64,000 nt of DNA. Source: Chrysemys picta bellii (Eukaryota > Chordata > Testudines > Emydidae). This document shows positions 10,973 to 22,996 of the stretch, one piece after another. Position 1 is the stretch's first letter. Every line of letters begins with the position of its first letter. The notes under the pieces were generated by a model. That model was not told the origin of the DNA. It made no database searches and saw nothing but the letters and a program-made list of their open reading frames with translations. The position numbers and the translations under genes are program-made. The stretch is from NCBI RefSeq assembly GCF_011386835.1, contig NC_088796.1, positions 71,995,468 through 72,059,467 on the forward strand. Reading direction: 5' to 3'.

Positions 10973-12570
10973 TAGGGCTGTCAATTATTCGCAGTTAATT
11001 CATGCGATTAACTAAAAATAATTAATCGCGATTTTAAAAATGGCGATTAATTGAAGTTTTATTCGCACATTTAAACAATAGAATAACAATTGAAATGTAT
11101 TAAATATTTTGGATATTTTTCTACATTTTCATATATATTGTATTCTGTGTTGTAATTGAAATAAAAAAGCGTATGTTATTTTTATTACAAATATTTGCAC
11201 TGTTAAAATGATGAACAAAAGAAATAGCATTTTTCAATTCACCTCATGCAAGTACTGTAGTGAAATCTCTTTGTCGTGAAAGTGCAACTTACAAATGTAG
11301 ATTTTTTTTGTTACATAACTGTACTCAAAAACAAAACAATGTAAAACTTCAGAGCCTACAAGTCCACTCAGTCCTACTTCTTGTTCAGCCAATCATTCAG
11401 ACAAACAAGGTTGTTTACATTTACAGAAGATAATGCTGCCCTCTTCTTATTTACAATGTCACCAGAAAGTGAGAACAGGCATTTGCATGGCACTTTTGTA
11501 GCTGGTATTGCAAGGTATTTACATGCCAAATATGCTAAACATTTGTATGCCCCTTCATGCTTTGGTCACCATTCTTCCATGCTGATGATGCTCGTTAAAA
11601 AAATAACACATTAATTCAATTTGTGACTGAACTCCTTGGGGGAGAATTGTATGTCCCCTGCTCTGTTTTACCCACATTCTGCTATATATTTCATGTTATA
11701 GCAGTCTTGGATGATGATCCAATAGATTTCACAAAACGCAAAAAAGGTGAGATTTCTAAAGATAGCTACAGAACTTGACACAAGGTTTAAGAATCTGAAG
11801 TGCTTTCCAAAATCAGAAAGGGAGAGGTGTGGGGCATGTTTTCAGAAGTCTTAAAAGAGCAACACTCCCATACAGAAACTACAGAACCTGAACCACTAAA
11901 AAAGAAAATCAACCTTCTGCTGGTGGCATCTGACTCAGATAATGAAAATGAACATGCATCAGTCTGCACTGCTTTGGATTGTTATTCAGCAAAACCCATC
12001 ATCAGCATGGATGCATGTCCCCTGGAATGGTGGTTGAAGCATGAAGGGACATATGAACTTTAGTGCATCTGGCACGTAAATATCTTGTGACTCCAGCTAC
12101 AACAGTACCATGCAAATGCCTGTTCTCACTTTCAAGTGACATTGTAAACAAGAAGCGGGCAACCTGATCTCCTGCAAATGTAAACAACCTTGTTTGTCTG
12201 AATGATTGTCTGAACAAGAAGTAGGACTGATTGGACTTGCAGGCTCTAAAATTTTACTTTGGAATCCAGGTTTTTTTTTTACATAATTGTACATTTGTAA
12301 ATTCAACTTTCATGATAAAGAGATTGCATTACAGTACTTGTATTAGGTGAATTGAAAAATACTATTTATTTTAATTTTTTTACAGTGCAAATACTTGTAA
12401 TAAAAATAAATATAATGTGAGCACTGTACACTTTGTATTCTTTGTTGTAATTGAAATCAATATATTTGAAAATGTAGAAAACATCCAAAAATTTGAAATA
12501 AATGGTATTCTATTATTGTTTAACAGTGCGTTTAATCGCGATTAATTTGTTTAATCGCTTGACAGCCCTA
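10973..12570. mobile_element. Fold-back hAT element inside the CR1
   Basis: The termini are 'tagggctgtcaa' (10973) and its complement ending at 12570, flanked by octamers GTTTGAAG (10965-10972) and GTTAGAAG (12571-12578), 7 of 8 matching. Unusually, the arms are long: about 10973-11591 and about 12000-12570 are diverged inverted copies, leaving a spacer of about 400 bp. The right arm and spacer encode decayed hAT transposase. The left arm is the same C-terminal sequence in reverse. The structure resembles a fold-back derivative of a hAT transposon that may have moved as a non-autonomous unit. Confidence 0.88.
11770..12225 (+). pseudogene. hAT transposase C-terminal remnant
   Basis: The conceptual reading runs through 'LDTRFKNLK', 'LEWWLKHEGTYE', 'LARKYLVTPATTVPC' and 'LFSLSSDIVNKKR', matching the C-terminal catalytic and dimerisation region of hAT (BED zinc-finger type) transposases. 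A frameshift near 12063 and stops separate the pieces. The N-terminal zinc finger and most of the catalytic core are absent. An acidic linker (SDSDNENEH) lies between the two blocks. It is non-functional. Confidence 0.8.
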
Positions 12571-13770
12571 GTTAGAAGTAAATAGGATGAAATTCAATGA
12601 AGTCAAATGCAAAGTACTCCACATAGGAAGGAACAATCAGTTGCACACATAAAAAATGGGAAAGGACCTGCCTAGGAAGGAGTACTCCAGAAAGGGATCT
12701 GGGGGTCATAGTGGATCACAAGCTAAATATGAGTCAACAGTGTAACACTGTTGGAAAAAAGCAAATATCATTCTGGGATATATTAGCAGGAGTATTGTAA
12801 GCAAGATACAAGAAGTAATTCTTCCACTCTACTCTGTGCTGATTAAGCCTCAACTGGAGTATTGTATCCAGTTCTGGGTGCCACATTTCTGGAAAGATGT
12901 GATCAAACTGGAGAAAGTCCAGAGAAGAACAACAAAAATGATTGGAGGTTCTAGAAAACATGACCTATGAGGAAAGATTGAAAAAATTGGGTTTGTTTAG
13001 TCTGGAGAAGAGAAGACAGAGGGAACATATCAATTTTCAAATACATAAGGATGTTACAAGGAGGAGGGAGAAGAATTGTTCTCCTGAGGATGGGACAAAA
13101 CGCAATGGGCTTAAATTGCAGCAAAGGCAGTTTAGGTTGGACATTAGCAAAAACTTCCCAACTGTTAGGGAGGTTAAGCACTGGAATAAATTGCCTAGAG
13201 AGGCTGTGAAATCTCCATTACTGGAGATTTTTAAGAGCAAGTTAGATAAACATCTGTCAGGGATGGTCTAGAAGATAATACTTAGGCCTGCCATGAGTGC
13301 AGGGGACTGGACTAGATGACCTCTCAAGATCCCTTCCAGTCCTACGATTCTAATATTATATTATTTTTTAAATAAAATGATTAATGTCAAGGAGTTTTAT
13401 AGAAAATATTTTTTTCAGCATTTTAGGAAAAACACTTTACTTTTTCTTCACTTATTGGGTCAAACTGACAGGTGATGAGAAATTATAAATTATGCCTTAG
13501 TTTATGAGTGTAACTTGCACACCAAAGGAGTGTAGGGCAGGGCTGCAGCAGAAAAAGCAACAAATCAGAAAGTAGAAGGAAGATATGCTGGATTTTACAA
13601 GCTGTTCTTTGTTGCTTTTTCTGCTACAATCCTGCCATTCCTTTCCTTATGCATGCAGGTTCCTTTCGCTTGCACTGACCTACCAATGTGTAACTTACAC
13701 TATAATTTAGATCACCTCTGAATTTGCATCTAACTTCTTGCACAGTCTCTTATATACTTTCTATAAACAC

Positions 13771-13840
13771 TGGGCCAAATTAATCCGTGGTATAATTATA
13801 ATGAAGTCAGTGGTGTTACATGAGAGATTAATTTGGCCCA
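13771..13840. mobile_element. Short palindromic MITE
   Basis: Exact 15-bp inverted ends: 'tgggccaaattaatc' at 13771-13785 and its complement at 13826-13840. Total length is 70 bp. The family resembles the 'gggccaaatt' MITEs common in turtles (recognised from memory). Confidence 0.65.
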
Positions 13841-14199
13841 TTATTTGTAGATCTTCTCAGTAATCCTTTTGTTTCTACCACTTAATTGCCACTTGAAAAA
13901 CTTCATGGCAAATGGGAACCAATGAACATACAAATTCTCCATTTACTTACCAGATGCCATGAAGCTTGTAGGTGACTTAGCACTCAAGCAAACAGTGCTT
14001 TTGACTCATGCATGATTACAAACAAGATGCAAGCCCACAATGTCCTTGAAAAATTTTATAGATTAACTGATTGCAGTGGCAAGATATTGATCATGAGTGT
14101 GAAATATTTCACATTTTTCATAGGTCTTTAGTTATCCATGGAGACTTTTTAGTCCCAAATTCTGCAAATTTTCATGCATGTGTGTGTTTGCAATATCAG

Positions 14200-14515
14200 G
14201 GCATTAGAGAATCTTGTGGATATCACAGTGGATTGGGACTCAGGAGATCTGGGTTCAGTTTCAGCTATGCCACAGATTACTACTGGGACACTGGGCAAAT
14301 CACTTAATTTCTGTGTGGATTGTTTCCACACCTGTAAACTGTGGAAGGGCAGAAAAATGCTGCCACTCTCTCCCCTTCTGTCTGTCTGGCCCATTTAGGT
14401 AATAAATTCCTCTAGGCAGACACTGCCTCTTATTCTGTGTTTATACAGCATGTAACACAATAGGGCCCCAAACTCAATTTGGGCCTCTAGCTATTGTAAT
14501 ACAAATAAAGAAATC
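14200..14515 (+). mobile_element. MIR/CORE-type SINE with L2/CR1-like tail
   Basis: A B-box-like 'gggttcagtttc' sits near 14253, followed by the MIR core 'ggcaaatcacttaatttctg' at about 14295. The tail is 'cctctaggcagacactgcct' and 'acacaatagggcccc', typical of the long reptilian MIR/CORE SINE. It is near full length, diverged and non-coding. Confidence 0.75.
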
Positions 14516-15210
14516 ATAGACATTAAGCTAAATTGTCAAAGCTTGTTTCAAGAGAGCATAAATGAGTCTATTGCGAGTGCTTAATTTATTAGATTAAAAA
14601 TGTGTATTCAGAAACTTGTTTAAATTTCAGATTGACAACTCTCCTGTGACAAAACATGCAGAGGAAAAACTCAACAGTATGTGAGAGTGTTTGTGACCAA
14701 AGCTTTGTTACAAACACAAATCACAGAATTATTCATTAAGTGACAAGAGGAAAAGAAAGATCATGTGAACAACTGGGAAGAGAAACAGTCTGGAATATAG
14801 GTTATGACAGCTGGGACTGAGTATATTGCTTCCTAAATTGGTTTTCAATAGCTTTGCCTCATACTGAACCAGAAAAATAAATCAGAAGGGAGCTGCTTCC
14901 ATTGTTCTGAAGAGGGTGGGTGAAGCCAGGTAGTGTGGGGTATACAGGAGATTTTTCAATTGAATTTCTGGGTTAAAGGAAGACAGAAGGCTTGCTACTA
15001 TGTTATTGCAGGGGCTGTTGCCATGGCATCCTTTGCTGTTAAGAGTATATTTCTGAAGCATAGTGACGGGGTCAAAACATTTATGAAAGAGGTCAGATTT
15101 TCAAGGCCAGTTCAAACAGAATTAGATCCCCTGTAAAAGTGTCAGAAACCAAGATGTGGAGGGTTAGACCTAATGGTCGGTGTGGTGGTAGCCAGGCCAG
15201 GAACTGCAGC

Positions 15211-15376
15211 CAGGGCCGCCGAGAGCGGGTTCGGGCCCCAGTGAAAATTTTTTTTCGGGCCCCCCAGCAAGGGCGGACCAGCTAACCAGGGCCGATGAAG
15301 CCGGGCCCTGGGCCCTCTTCCGGACCGCCAGGCCCCGGTAATTTGTACCGGCTTCCCCTCCCTCTCGTCGGCCCTG
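15211..15376. mobile_element. hAT-type MITE with perfect target duplication
   Basis: A 166-bp GC-rich element starts 'cagggccgccgagag' and ends 'ctcgtcggccctg'. It is flanked on both sides by ACTGCAGC (15203-15210 and 15377-15384), a perfect 8-bp duplication as made by hAT transposases. The interior is a compound palindrome rich in 'cgggccc'. Confidence 0.85.
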
Positions 15377-15892
15377 ACTGCAGCCAAAGGGTGCAGAGTC
15401 AGGAGTCAAGAGCAGATTCAGAACAAAGCAAGAGTAAGGCTGAAGCAAGGACAGGACTGGGAACAAGGCTGGAGTCAGAGCAGGGCTGAAGCGTGGAGTC
15501 TGTCACCACTATCAGAGTTCCAGGCCGTGAAGTGAGGTTGGGAAGATAGAGCTGCTGTTTCTCCTGTAAGGCTTATACCTGCCTTGGGAATCACCAGACC
15601 AGGTCCTGGCTTGTGGATTGGCTGGAGCCTAGCACAGGAATGACTCATCAGTGCACATGGCACTAGTTCAGGGACAGTTTATCACCTCACAAAAAGCCAT
15701 GATATTGCAGAAAAGTCCAAAATGTCATGAGTCTGCTCACCCCCACTCCACCTCCAAGCTAGAGCTGCTTGGAGAAACTTCAACAAAAGCCATATTCTGT
15801 TGGAATAGGCATAAGAGAAGCAGTAAGAGGCAAAAAGGCATTCTTTAAAAAGTGGAAGTGAGGAAAATAGAAAGGAGCATAAACTCTGGCAA

Positions 15893-16852
15893 ATGAAGTG
15901 TAAAAATATAATTAGGAAGGACAAAAAAGAATTTGAAGAACAGCTAGTCAAAGACTCAAAAAGTAATAGCAAAAATGTTTTTAAGTACATCAAAAGCAGG
16001 AAGCCTGCTAAACCACCGGTGGGGCCACTGGACGATCGAGATGCTAAAGAAGCACTCAAGGATGATAAAGCCACTACGGAGAAACTAAATGAATTCTTTG
16101 CATCGGTCTTCACGGTTGAGGATGTGAGGGAGATTCCCAAACCTGAGCCATTCTTTTTAGGTGACAAATCTGAGGAACCGTCCCACATTGAGGTGTCATT
16201 AGAGGAGGTTTTTAAACAAATTGATAAACTAAACAGTAATAAGTCATCAGGACCAGATGGTATTCACCCAAGAGTTCTGAAGGAACTCAAATGTGAAATT
16301 ATAGGACTAACAACCGTAGTCTGTAACCTATCATTTAAATCAGCTTCTGTACCAAATGCCTGGATGATAGCTAATGTGACACCAATTTTTAAAAAGGGCT
16401 CCAGAGGTGACCCCGGCAATTACAGGCCAGTAAGCCCGACTTCAGTACCTGTCAAACTGGTTGAAACTATAGTAAAGAACAAAATTGTCAGACACAAAGA
16501 TGAACATAATTTGTTGGGGAAGAGTCAACATGTTTTTAGTAAAGGGAAATCATACCTCACCAATCTACTAGAATTCTTTGAGGAGGTCAACAAGCATGTG
16601 GACAAGGGGGAACCAGTGGATATAGAATATATAGATTTTCAGAAAGCCTTTGACAATGTCCCTCATCAAAGGCTCTTAAGCAAAGTAAGCTGTCATGGGA
16701 TAAGAGGGAAGGTCCTCTCATGGATTGGTAACTGGTTAAAAGATAGGAAACAAATGGTAGGAATAAATGGTCCGTTTTCAAAATGCAGAGAGGTAAATAG
16801 TGGTGTCCCTCAGGGGTCTGTACTGGGCCTAGTCCTATTTAACTATTCATAA
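15893..16852 (+). pseudogene. CR1-group reverse transcriptase, 319-codon open stretch
   Basis: The longest open stretch in the window. Motifs in order: 'SSGPDGIHPRVLKEL' at about residue 119, 'WMIANVTPIFKKGSRGDPGN' near 161, 'NYRPVSPTSVPVKLVE' near 181, 'SQHVFSKGKSYLTNLLEFF' near 213, motif A 'YIDFQKAFDNVPHQRL' near 245, and motif B 'GVPQGSVLGLVLF' near 305. The product would copy element RNA at a nicked target in the nucleus. The stop at 16852 follows a frameshift just before the YADD region. The 'FADDTKLL' motif lies immediately downstream in another frame at about 16890. Confidence 0.92.
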
Positions 16853-16995
16853 ATGATCTGGAAAAAGGGGTAAACAGTGAGGTGGCAAAATTTGCAGATG
16901 ATACAAAATTACTCAAGATAGTTAAGTCCCAGGCAGACTGAGAAGAGCTACAGAAGGATCTCTCAAAACTGGGTGACTGGGCATCAAAATGGCAG

Positions 16996-17460
16996 ATGAA
17001 ATTCAATGTTGATAAATGCAAAGTAATGCACATTGGAAGACATAATCCCAACTGTACATATAAAATGATGGGGTCTAAATTAGCTGTTACCACTCAAGAA
17101 AGAGATCTTGGAGTTATTGTGGATAGTTCTCTGAAAACATCCACTCAATGTGCAGGGGCAGTCAAAAAAGCAAACAGAATGTTGGGAATCACTAAGAAAG
17201 GGATAGATAATAGGACAGAAAATATCATATTGCCTCTATATAAATCCATGGTATGCCCACATCTTGAATACTGCGTGCAGATGTGCTCACCACATCTCAA
17301 AAAAGATATATTGGAATTGGAAAAGGTTCACAAAAGGGCAAGAAAAATGATTAAGGGTATGGAACGGCTGCCATATGAAGAGAGAATCAAGATTAATAAG
17401 ACCGGGACTTTTCAGCTTGGAAAAGAGACGACTAAGGAGGGATATGATAGAGGTCTATAA
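16996..17460 (+). pseudogene. CR1-group ORF2 C-terminal region
   Basis: A 154-codon stretch continuing the reverse transcriptase after the YADD box. It contains 'KFNVDKCKVMHIG', 'LGVIVDSSLKTSTQCAGAVK', 'LPLYKSMVCPHLEYCVQMCS' and '[12 protein letters not shown]', all standard for the thumb and C-terminus of CR1/L2 elements. A frameshift near 17395 moves the rest ('[19 protein letters not shown]') to another frame, ending at about 17677. Confidence 0.9.
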
Positions 17461-17889
17461 AATCATGACAGGTGAGGAGAAAGTAAATAAGGAAGTGTTA
17501 TTTACTCCTCAGAACACAAAAACTAGAGGTCATCAAATGAAATTAATAGGCAGCAAGTTTAAAACAACCAAAAGGAAGTATTTTTTCACACAACACACAG
17601 TCAATCTGTGGAACTCCTTGCCAGAGGATGTTGTGAAGGGCCAAGATTATAAAAGGGTTCACAAAAGAACTAGATAAGTTCATGGAAGATTAATGGCAAT
17701 TAGCCAGGATGGGCAGGGATGGTGTCTCTAACCTCTGTTTGCAAGAAGCTGGGAATGGGTGATTTAATGATTACCTGTTCTGTTCATTCCCTCTGTGGCA
17801 CCTGGCATTGGCCACTGTAGGAAGACAGGATACTGGGCTAGATGGATCTTTGGTCTGCCCTAGTATGGCTGTTCTTATGTTCTTATGAG

Positions 17890-20040
17890 GTTATGTCAAA
17901 ATGGAAAGGCTTCACAACATCAGGTTGATTTTGCTGGAACAAAAAAAATCTAACTATGTTGAATCATCCCATTTTGACATTTTTGGAATGAAACATTTTG
18001 ATTTTTCATTTTAAAGTGAATTTTTGTTTCAAATGTTTTATAATGAAAAGTAATTGAAACAAAATATTTTGATTTTGTAAAAGTAAAACATTTCAATAGA
18101 CCTGAAATCCCACCACCCAAATTTTCCTTTGTGGAGAATTTTTAAGTTTTGGTTTTTAACTCTGGGTTGGAGTGAAGCCAAAATTAAAAATCTCAAATTC
18201 CTTTGCAAAACAGAACTTCTGTCCTTCACGCAGCAATACTCCAAACTGCTCTGCCAAGCTACCTGGGCCGCTCATTCCCATGAGAACAGGGGCCAGTAGG
18301 ACCAACTCATGGACACCATGGCAATGCATACCTTACCGTTAGAAAAGCATTTATGGAGGGAGTTCTGAGAATACTGGGTGCTGGTTTAAAACTGCTGGGC
18401 TGAACTATTCAAGGACCGCCTCTGTGTATGGCCATCCAGTGTTTTTCTTCTCTCTCCTTTACTCCCTTTTGAGTATTTGATCAAGACATTAAATACACAA
18501 GACCACATAAGGCTGAATAATTTTCAACTAGCATTAATATATTTGAGGGTTATTTTTCTACTCACTGATCTCTGGCATAAAAATTAATTTGCTTATTATG
18601 CACATTTTCATAAAGTTGTTTGCTTACGGTGTGCATTCTCCCTCCAGCCCCCCCCCCATGTATATCGATGTACCACCTTCAGAATAACTCATTTTGGTTT
18701 TCCTCCACCTACACCTTTCTTCACGAAGTAATCTTGTATTTACTTAAACCTCTTCATCTTATAGATGCATTTGTGCCACACCTTAATATCAGGCATCTAT
18801 ATGTATACCAAATTTCCCCAAATAGATATAAGTGAAGGCAAAATGGGATTTGCACAGGTCACTAGCAACTTGTGACTATGTGATAGCTCCATTGGAAGTA
18901 ACAAAGTCATCAACACATATGGCCTGTGGTGCACGCAACAGGAATTCATATACTATCCTCAGCCAAAAAATAAAGTATACATATTCCATCTTCTGCAGCC
19001 AAACATCTGAATCAGTTATGCTTAAATCTGAGCCCAGTTACATGGAGAGGTAGGTAGGATTCCTCAGATGGAACAGCTTGCGAGGGAAGGATTAACACCA
19101 CAAGAATGTGTAGGCCTCAGTTTATTGGGGACTTTCTTATTATGCTGAATGTCATATAAAGGGCTCATCTTTGAGGTAGGGAAGGACGAGTGCAGACAAA
19201 GATGGGCCCCATCAGTGTATGGATCACTGTGTAGCTGCACACTTGGAATATGTTTAGCAGTCTGGGAGGGGTTATATTTCCGGTCTTCTTGCTTCCAGAA
19301 ATTGCATGAAAACAGCTTGTCTCAAAGTATTTTGGCATCTCTAATATGCCCACCTTGCTCCCAGTAAAGTCTATGCACTCCATATAAGGTCAAATTTATC
19401 CAGTTCCTGAGATCTGACTTTGCTAGTTACTCAGATAACAAAATGTAACCCCAGACTATGTCTCCTGCAGGACCTCCCCATCACTGCCTCTAGTTCCCTC
19501 ACTGTAACCTCTCTCGTATTCTGGTAGATTTAGGTTACATCGGCCATGATAAACCACCAGAGCTCACTCAGCAGCCTTTTACAGGGTTCTAATTTCTGCT
19601 AACAGGTGGGTCAACAGAAAAGTCCTGCATTCCTCTATGTAATCATAGATCCTGCCATCATGTTTCATAACCCTAAGCATGATAATAAAAGATGATGGAT
19701 GGGTGTGTATGTGTAGAATTTAACTATAGTTTTCCAAATTCTAAAAGTTCAGTTCTGCTTAGATTCAGGTTGAGGTTTGGGCAAAGGTTCAGATCAGATT
19801 TTCTTTTGTCTAGACCTATCTACCAATCCCTAGTTTGGGAGTAAAAGTGGAACTTCTGTTCTGTGGAGCAGCAGGAGCCGGGTGTATAGCAGTGATGATG
19901 CTTTCTGCTTCAGTGGGAAGGCATCATTTATGTTCCTTTCTAGAGCCTCCAGCTCACTCGCGTTATGGCTCCCTCAACTATAGGGATGTCCTGTGATGCA
20001 GGTGCTGCTGGTGATGCAACATTGGGTTTATTGGGAGAAA
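17890..20040. other. Unassigned AT-rich sequence
   Basis: No repeat termini or exon structure recognised. A short C tract sits at about 18648-18656. Imperfect 'aaatattttgattttgtaaa' stretches near 17985-18080 look like AT-rich low complexity. Confidence 0.4.
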
Positions 20041-22780
20041 AATAGGGCATAGAGTCAAATAAATGTATGAGCCAGAGCCAGATTCAGGCAATAGGGTGCC
20101 GTAGGCACAGCTCAAAGATTCATGCTGTATCCCCTCTCTCATACCCTGGCCCCTTTCCCCCCACCTGGAGTGGCAGTAACAGGGGGCCCCACTCTCCTTC
20201 CAGAGAATCAGGGCAGTGGCTTGGGCAACCTTTCTTCCCCAGACCACAGCATCAGAAGTGTCTCTCCCCTTCTGTGTCCACGCTACCCTCCAGAGGTCAA
20301 GGGTGGCCCTCCTATGTTTAGTCTAGCAGCTGGAAGGTATCTGGGTGGGCTGGGTCCACTCCAGCCTTCTCCTGACACACACGGAGTCCTTTGCCATGGC
20401 AGTGTTGGCACGGGAGGTTGGAGAGGGTGAAGAGACCCCGGATATTGGTGTCCACACCCCCATGTGATGAATGAGGCAGTTTAATAGAGTGATTGGGTGG
20501 GCTCAGTAATGCACTTGGGCCCAGATCTGGCAACTCGTTTTGCACAATTGACCACTCCATCTGCATGAACAGGTTTCAGGAGTTCAATGGCACAGCAGTT
20601 TTTTTAACTACATACTTCCTTGGGTAGGTCACTCTGCTTCAGTTTTGCCAGTTGTAAAAAGGAGCCAATACTCAAATTTATCACTAGAACAAAGGTGCTG
20701 AGAGAAGTAACACTCATACAGGGTGTGCAAGACATAAAATAGTTACATAAAGTATTAGTAATTAATTTATGCTGAGTCACTACCTCCCTGGAGAGGGTGG
20801 ATCCCTGGTTGTGATGAGACAGTTGACAGAGAAACCCACGCTCTGCTGTCTGTGGTTAGTTGTACACACGCCCCTGTGAAGAAAATTTTCTCTCAAATGG
20901 GTGAGAATTGACTCCTCACAGTCCACTGAAGTTTAAACTACTGAAAAGTGCTGTTCCTCTCTTCCTGACTTTTCCCAACCTCCTTTGACATTTATCCTTC
21001 CTCTAATTTCCTTATTCTCTGTCTTAACTTCCACCATCACACTCCTTTACTCTATACCGTCAAGCCTCTCCTTCCAAAGTGGGGGATTTTAGCAGCTCAA
21101 TTCCTGTCAGTTACCGCGTCTCTTTTGTCATTCCCTTCTGCTGATTCCTATGTACCCATCACATTGAATTAATAATGGAAGGAAATGTTACAGATAACAG
21201 TGGTGAAAGCAGGTGGATTTTCAGCCAAACCCACAGGGGAGAAGAATTGTGTTGTCAGAACAAGTACCAAGGCTGATGATGACAAAAAGTATCACAAATG
21301 CTTATTTTTTTCCTGACATGATCTGAACACATCCTGTGTTGATACTTGTTTATTGCCTCTTTATATGAAATCATGCAGTACACACCTGTTCCTGACGTAA
21401 AAGATCTGTGAGGAAATCATTGTAATTATTGTTTATATAAATCAGCTCTAGGCATAAGAGCCTGTATAGTGGAAAAAACTGGTTGGATCTTATTACCATA
21501 AACTATTAGGTAAATTATTTCAAGATGTTGGAACAAAGTGTCCAGTTAAATCCCCACTGTTTTCTATTTGACATCACAACATTTTAAATGAAATGCCTAT
21601 TAAAGGATTTCACAAAAACTGGAATTACTATTTCAAGAAGAGTAATATGCAGGCACAGCTTTTGGGATTAATTAATGGTGTTGTTTTTACATACGTAGAG
21701 CAACCATATACCTCCAGTTAGAAATGAAGTGTCTAGGCTAGGAGCACAAACAAACAAGAAAGTAAAGTCTCCAGGCAAAAGCATGTTGTGTGTATCTCCT
21801 CTGAAACTGTCAGACATTTTGACAAGGCCAAGTTTTGTGCTGATTGAAGCTGCAGACAGCAGACGCCTAGAAATGTAAAGGTGTAGTACACAGAAGACAA
21901 GGCATAACAAATTCAAGCTTCACCACAGCTGTCACTTTACAACTTTGAATGGAAATGCATTTGGAGCTCCCAACACTCTTGCACAAGAGCTGAATTCTGT
22001 AGCCTTAAATTTCACTATATCATGCTAATGACTGGGACTATACCCTGTCCACTTAGGATGATGTACTCAATGATCTAATAAGTATTTTTAATCTCTAATT
22101 ACGCTGCTGCTAAATAAACTCTTAAATACAGGCCTTTGGATACATATGCATTTTTTCATTTGCAAAGGAATCATCATATTGAATACAAAAATTCGTAGAG
22201 TATAGAGAATTATATCCCTGCTACAGAATTCTATAGGATGGTTAAAAAAAACCTCTGTCAAATGGTATATGATTTTGAGTAATTTATATAGAAACCTATT
22301 AAATATTCATAGAACCGAATTGTTTTCATCCAGAAAACAGTTTTCTGTTATGTCCAGAATCAGGTCTACAGTGTGAGAGTAGAAAAGAATTCTGTTTCAT
22401 ATAGTGACTGACAAACTCTTTGAAAGTCCTCATTTCAAAGTGGTTGGCAAAGGAATGCGCGTTGAATATTGGCAATGCAGACTCCATAAGCAAACACAGC
22501 AGTCACATGCTCAGCAATTGCTCACACATGACCTTGGACATTAGAACCTGATTTATTTAAGAGACACTGAGGCCATCCCCTACTTTTCAAAATGTATCAC
22601 AAAATCTTTACATTCTAGCCAGAGAGACGCCAAAGACCTCAGTTTCATGTATCATTTGAAGGACAGCACCTCTACTAGTAGTTCCTCCCACTCCTCCAAT
22701 GAAGTTCAGGGTCGGTGTAACCTATTGGTCAGGGAGTTATGTATCCCCTCTGAGATCCATCCTTCGGGGATGTAAATCTG
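20041..22780. other. Mostly unassigned sequence
   Basis: Positions 20100-20320 are C-rich and may belong to a degraded MITE. An MIR-like core may be present near 20600-20700 ('gggtaggtcactctgcttca'), but this is weak. From 20750 to 22680 the sequence is AT-rich with nothing recognised. Confidence 0.4.
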
Positions 22781-22786
22781 CTACAG

Positions 22787-22895
22787 CTCCAGAGACTGAC
22801 TCTTTAGCTCAAGCTGTAGAAAGGGCTGTGATTAGCGCTGGAGGTCCTCAGTTCAATCTTGGGTGCTGGCCAAGATGGAAGCTGTCATTATGTGA
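22787..22895 (+). mobile_element. tRNA-derived SINE fragment, copy 1
   Basis: A tRNA-like head with an A-box-like 'ttagctcaagctgtagaaag' and a B-box-like 'ggtcctcagttcaatc', followed by 'gctggccaagatgg'. A related copy lies at 24316-24425, beyond the hAT element. Such SINEs are transcribed by RNA polymerase III when intact. Confidence 0.6.
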
Positions 22896-22996
22896 AGGCT
22901 TGGCTGGGATTTTAGCTTCTGAGGGTGTAAATGCTCAGGTGAGCTTCGTCTGCCCACAGGAAATATCCTGATCAGGGTCACAGTGTGTGTTATGTG

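Larger units (their letters stand above)
9440..13362 (+). mobile_element. CR1 LINE, interrupted by a hAT insertion
   Basis: A CR1-clade non-LTR retrotransposon in two parts (9440-10972 and 12571-13362), split by a hAT element. The first part holds the end of the endonuclease region and the reverse transcriptase. The second holds the thumb/C-terminal region and the 3' tail, ending 'ggactggactagatgacctc' and 'cccttccagtcctacgattc'. Frameshifts and stops interrupt the frame several times, so it is dead. The 5' end of a full CR1 is missing, as is usual for this clade. Confidence 0.92.
15800..17887 (+). mobile_element. CR1-group LINE, best-preserved copy
   Basis: A 5'-truncated non-LTR retrotransposon covering the reverse transcriptase, the C-terminal region and the full 3' end. 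The 3' end reads 'gatactgggctagatggatc' and finishes in two copies of 'tgttcttatg', the family's terminal microsatellite. Fragments of the same family in reverse occur at 7172-7420 and 44287-45117. The frame is broken at about 16852, 16940 and 17380, so it cannot move on its own. Confidence 0.93.

Noticed and set aside
15682..16188. 168-codon minus-strand frame
   Set aside because: Antisense shadow of CR1 reverse-transcriptase coding sequence.
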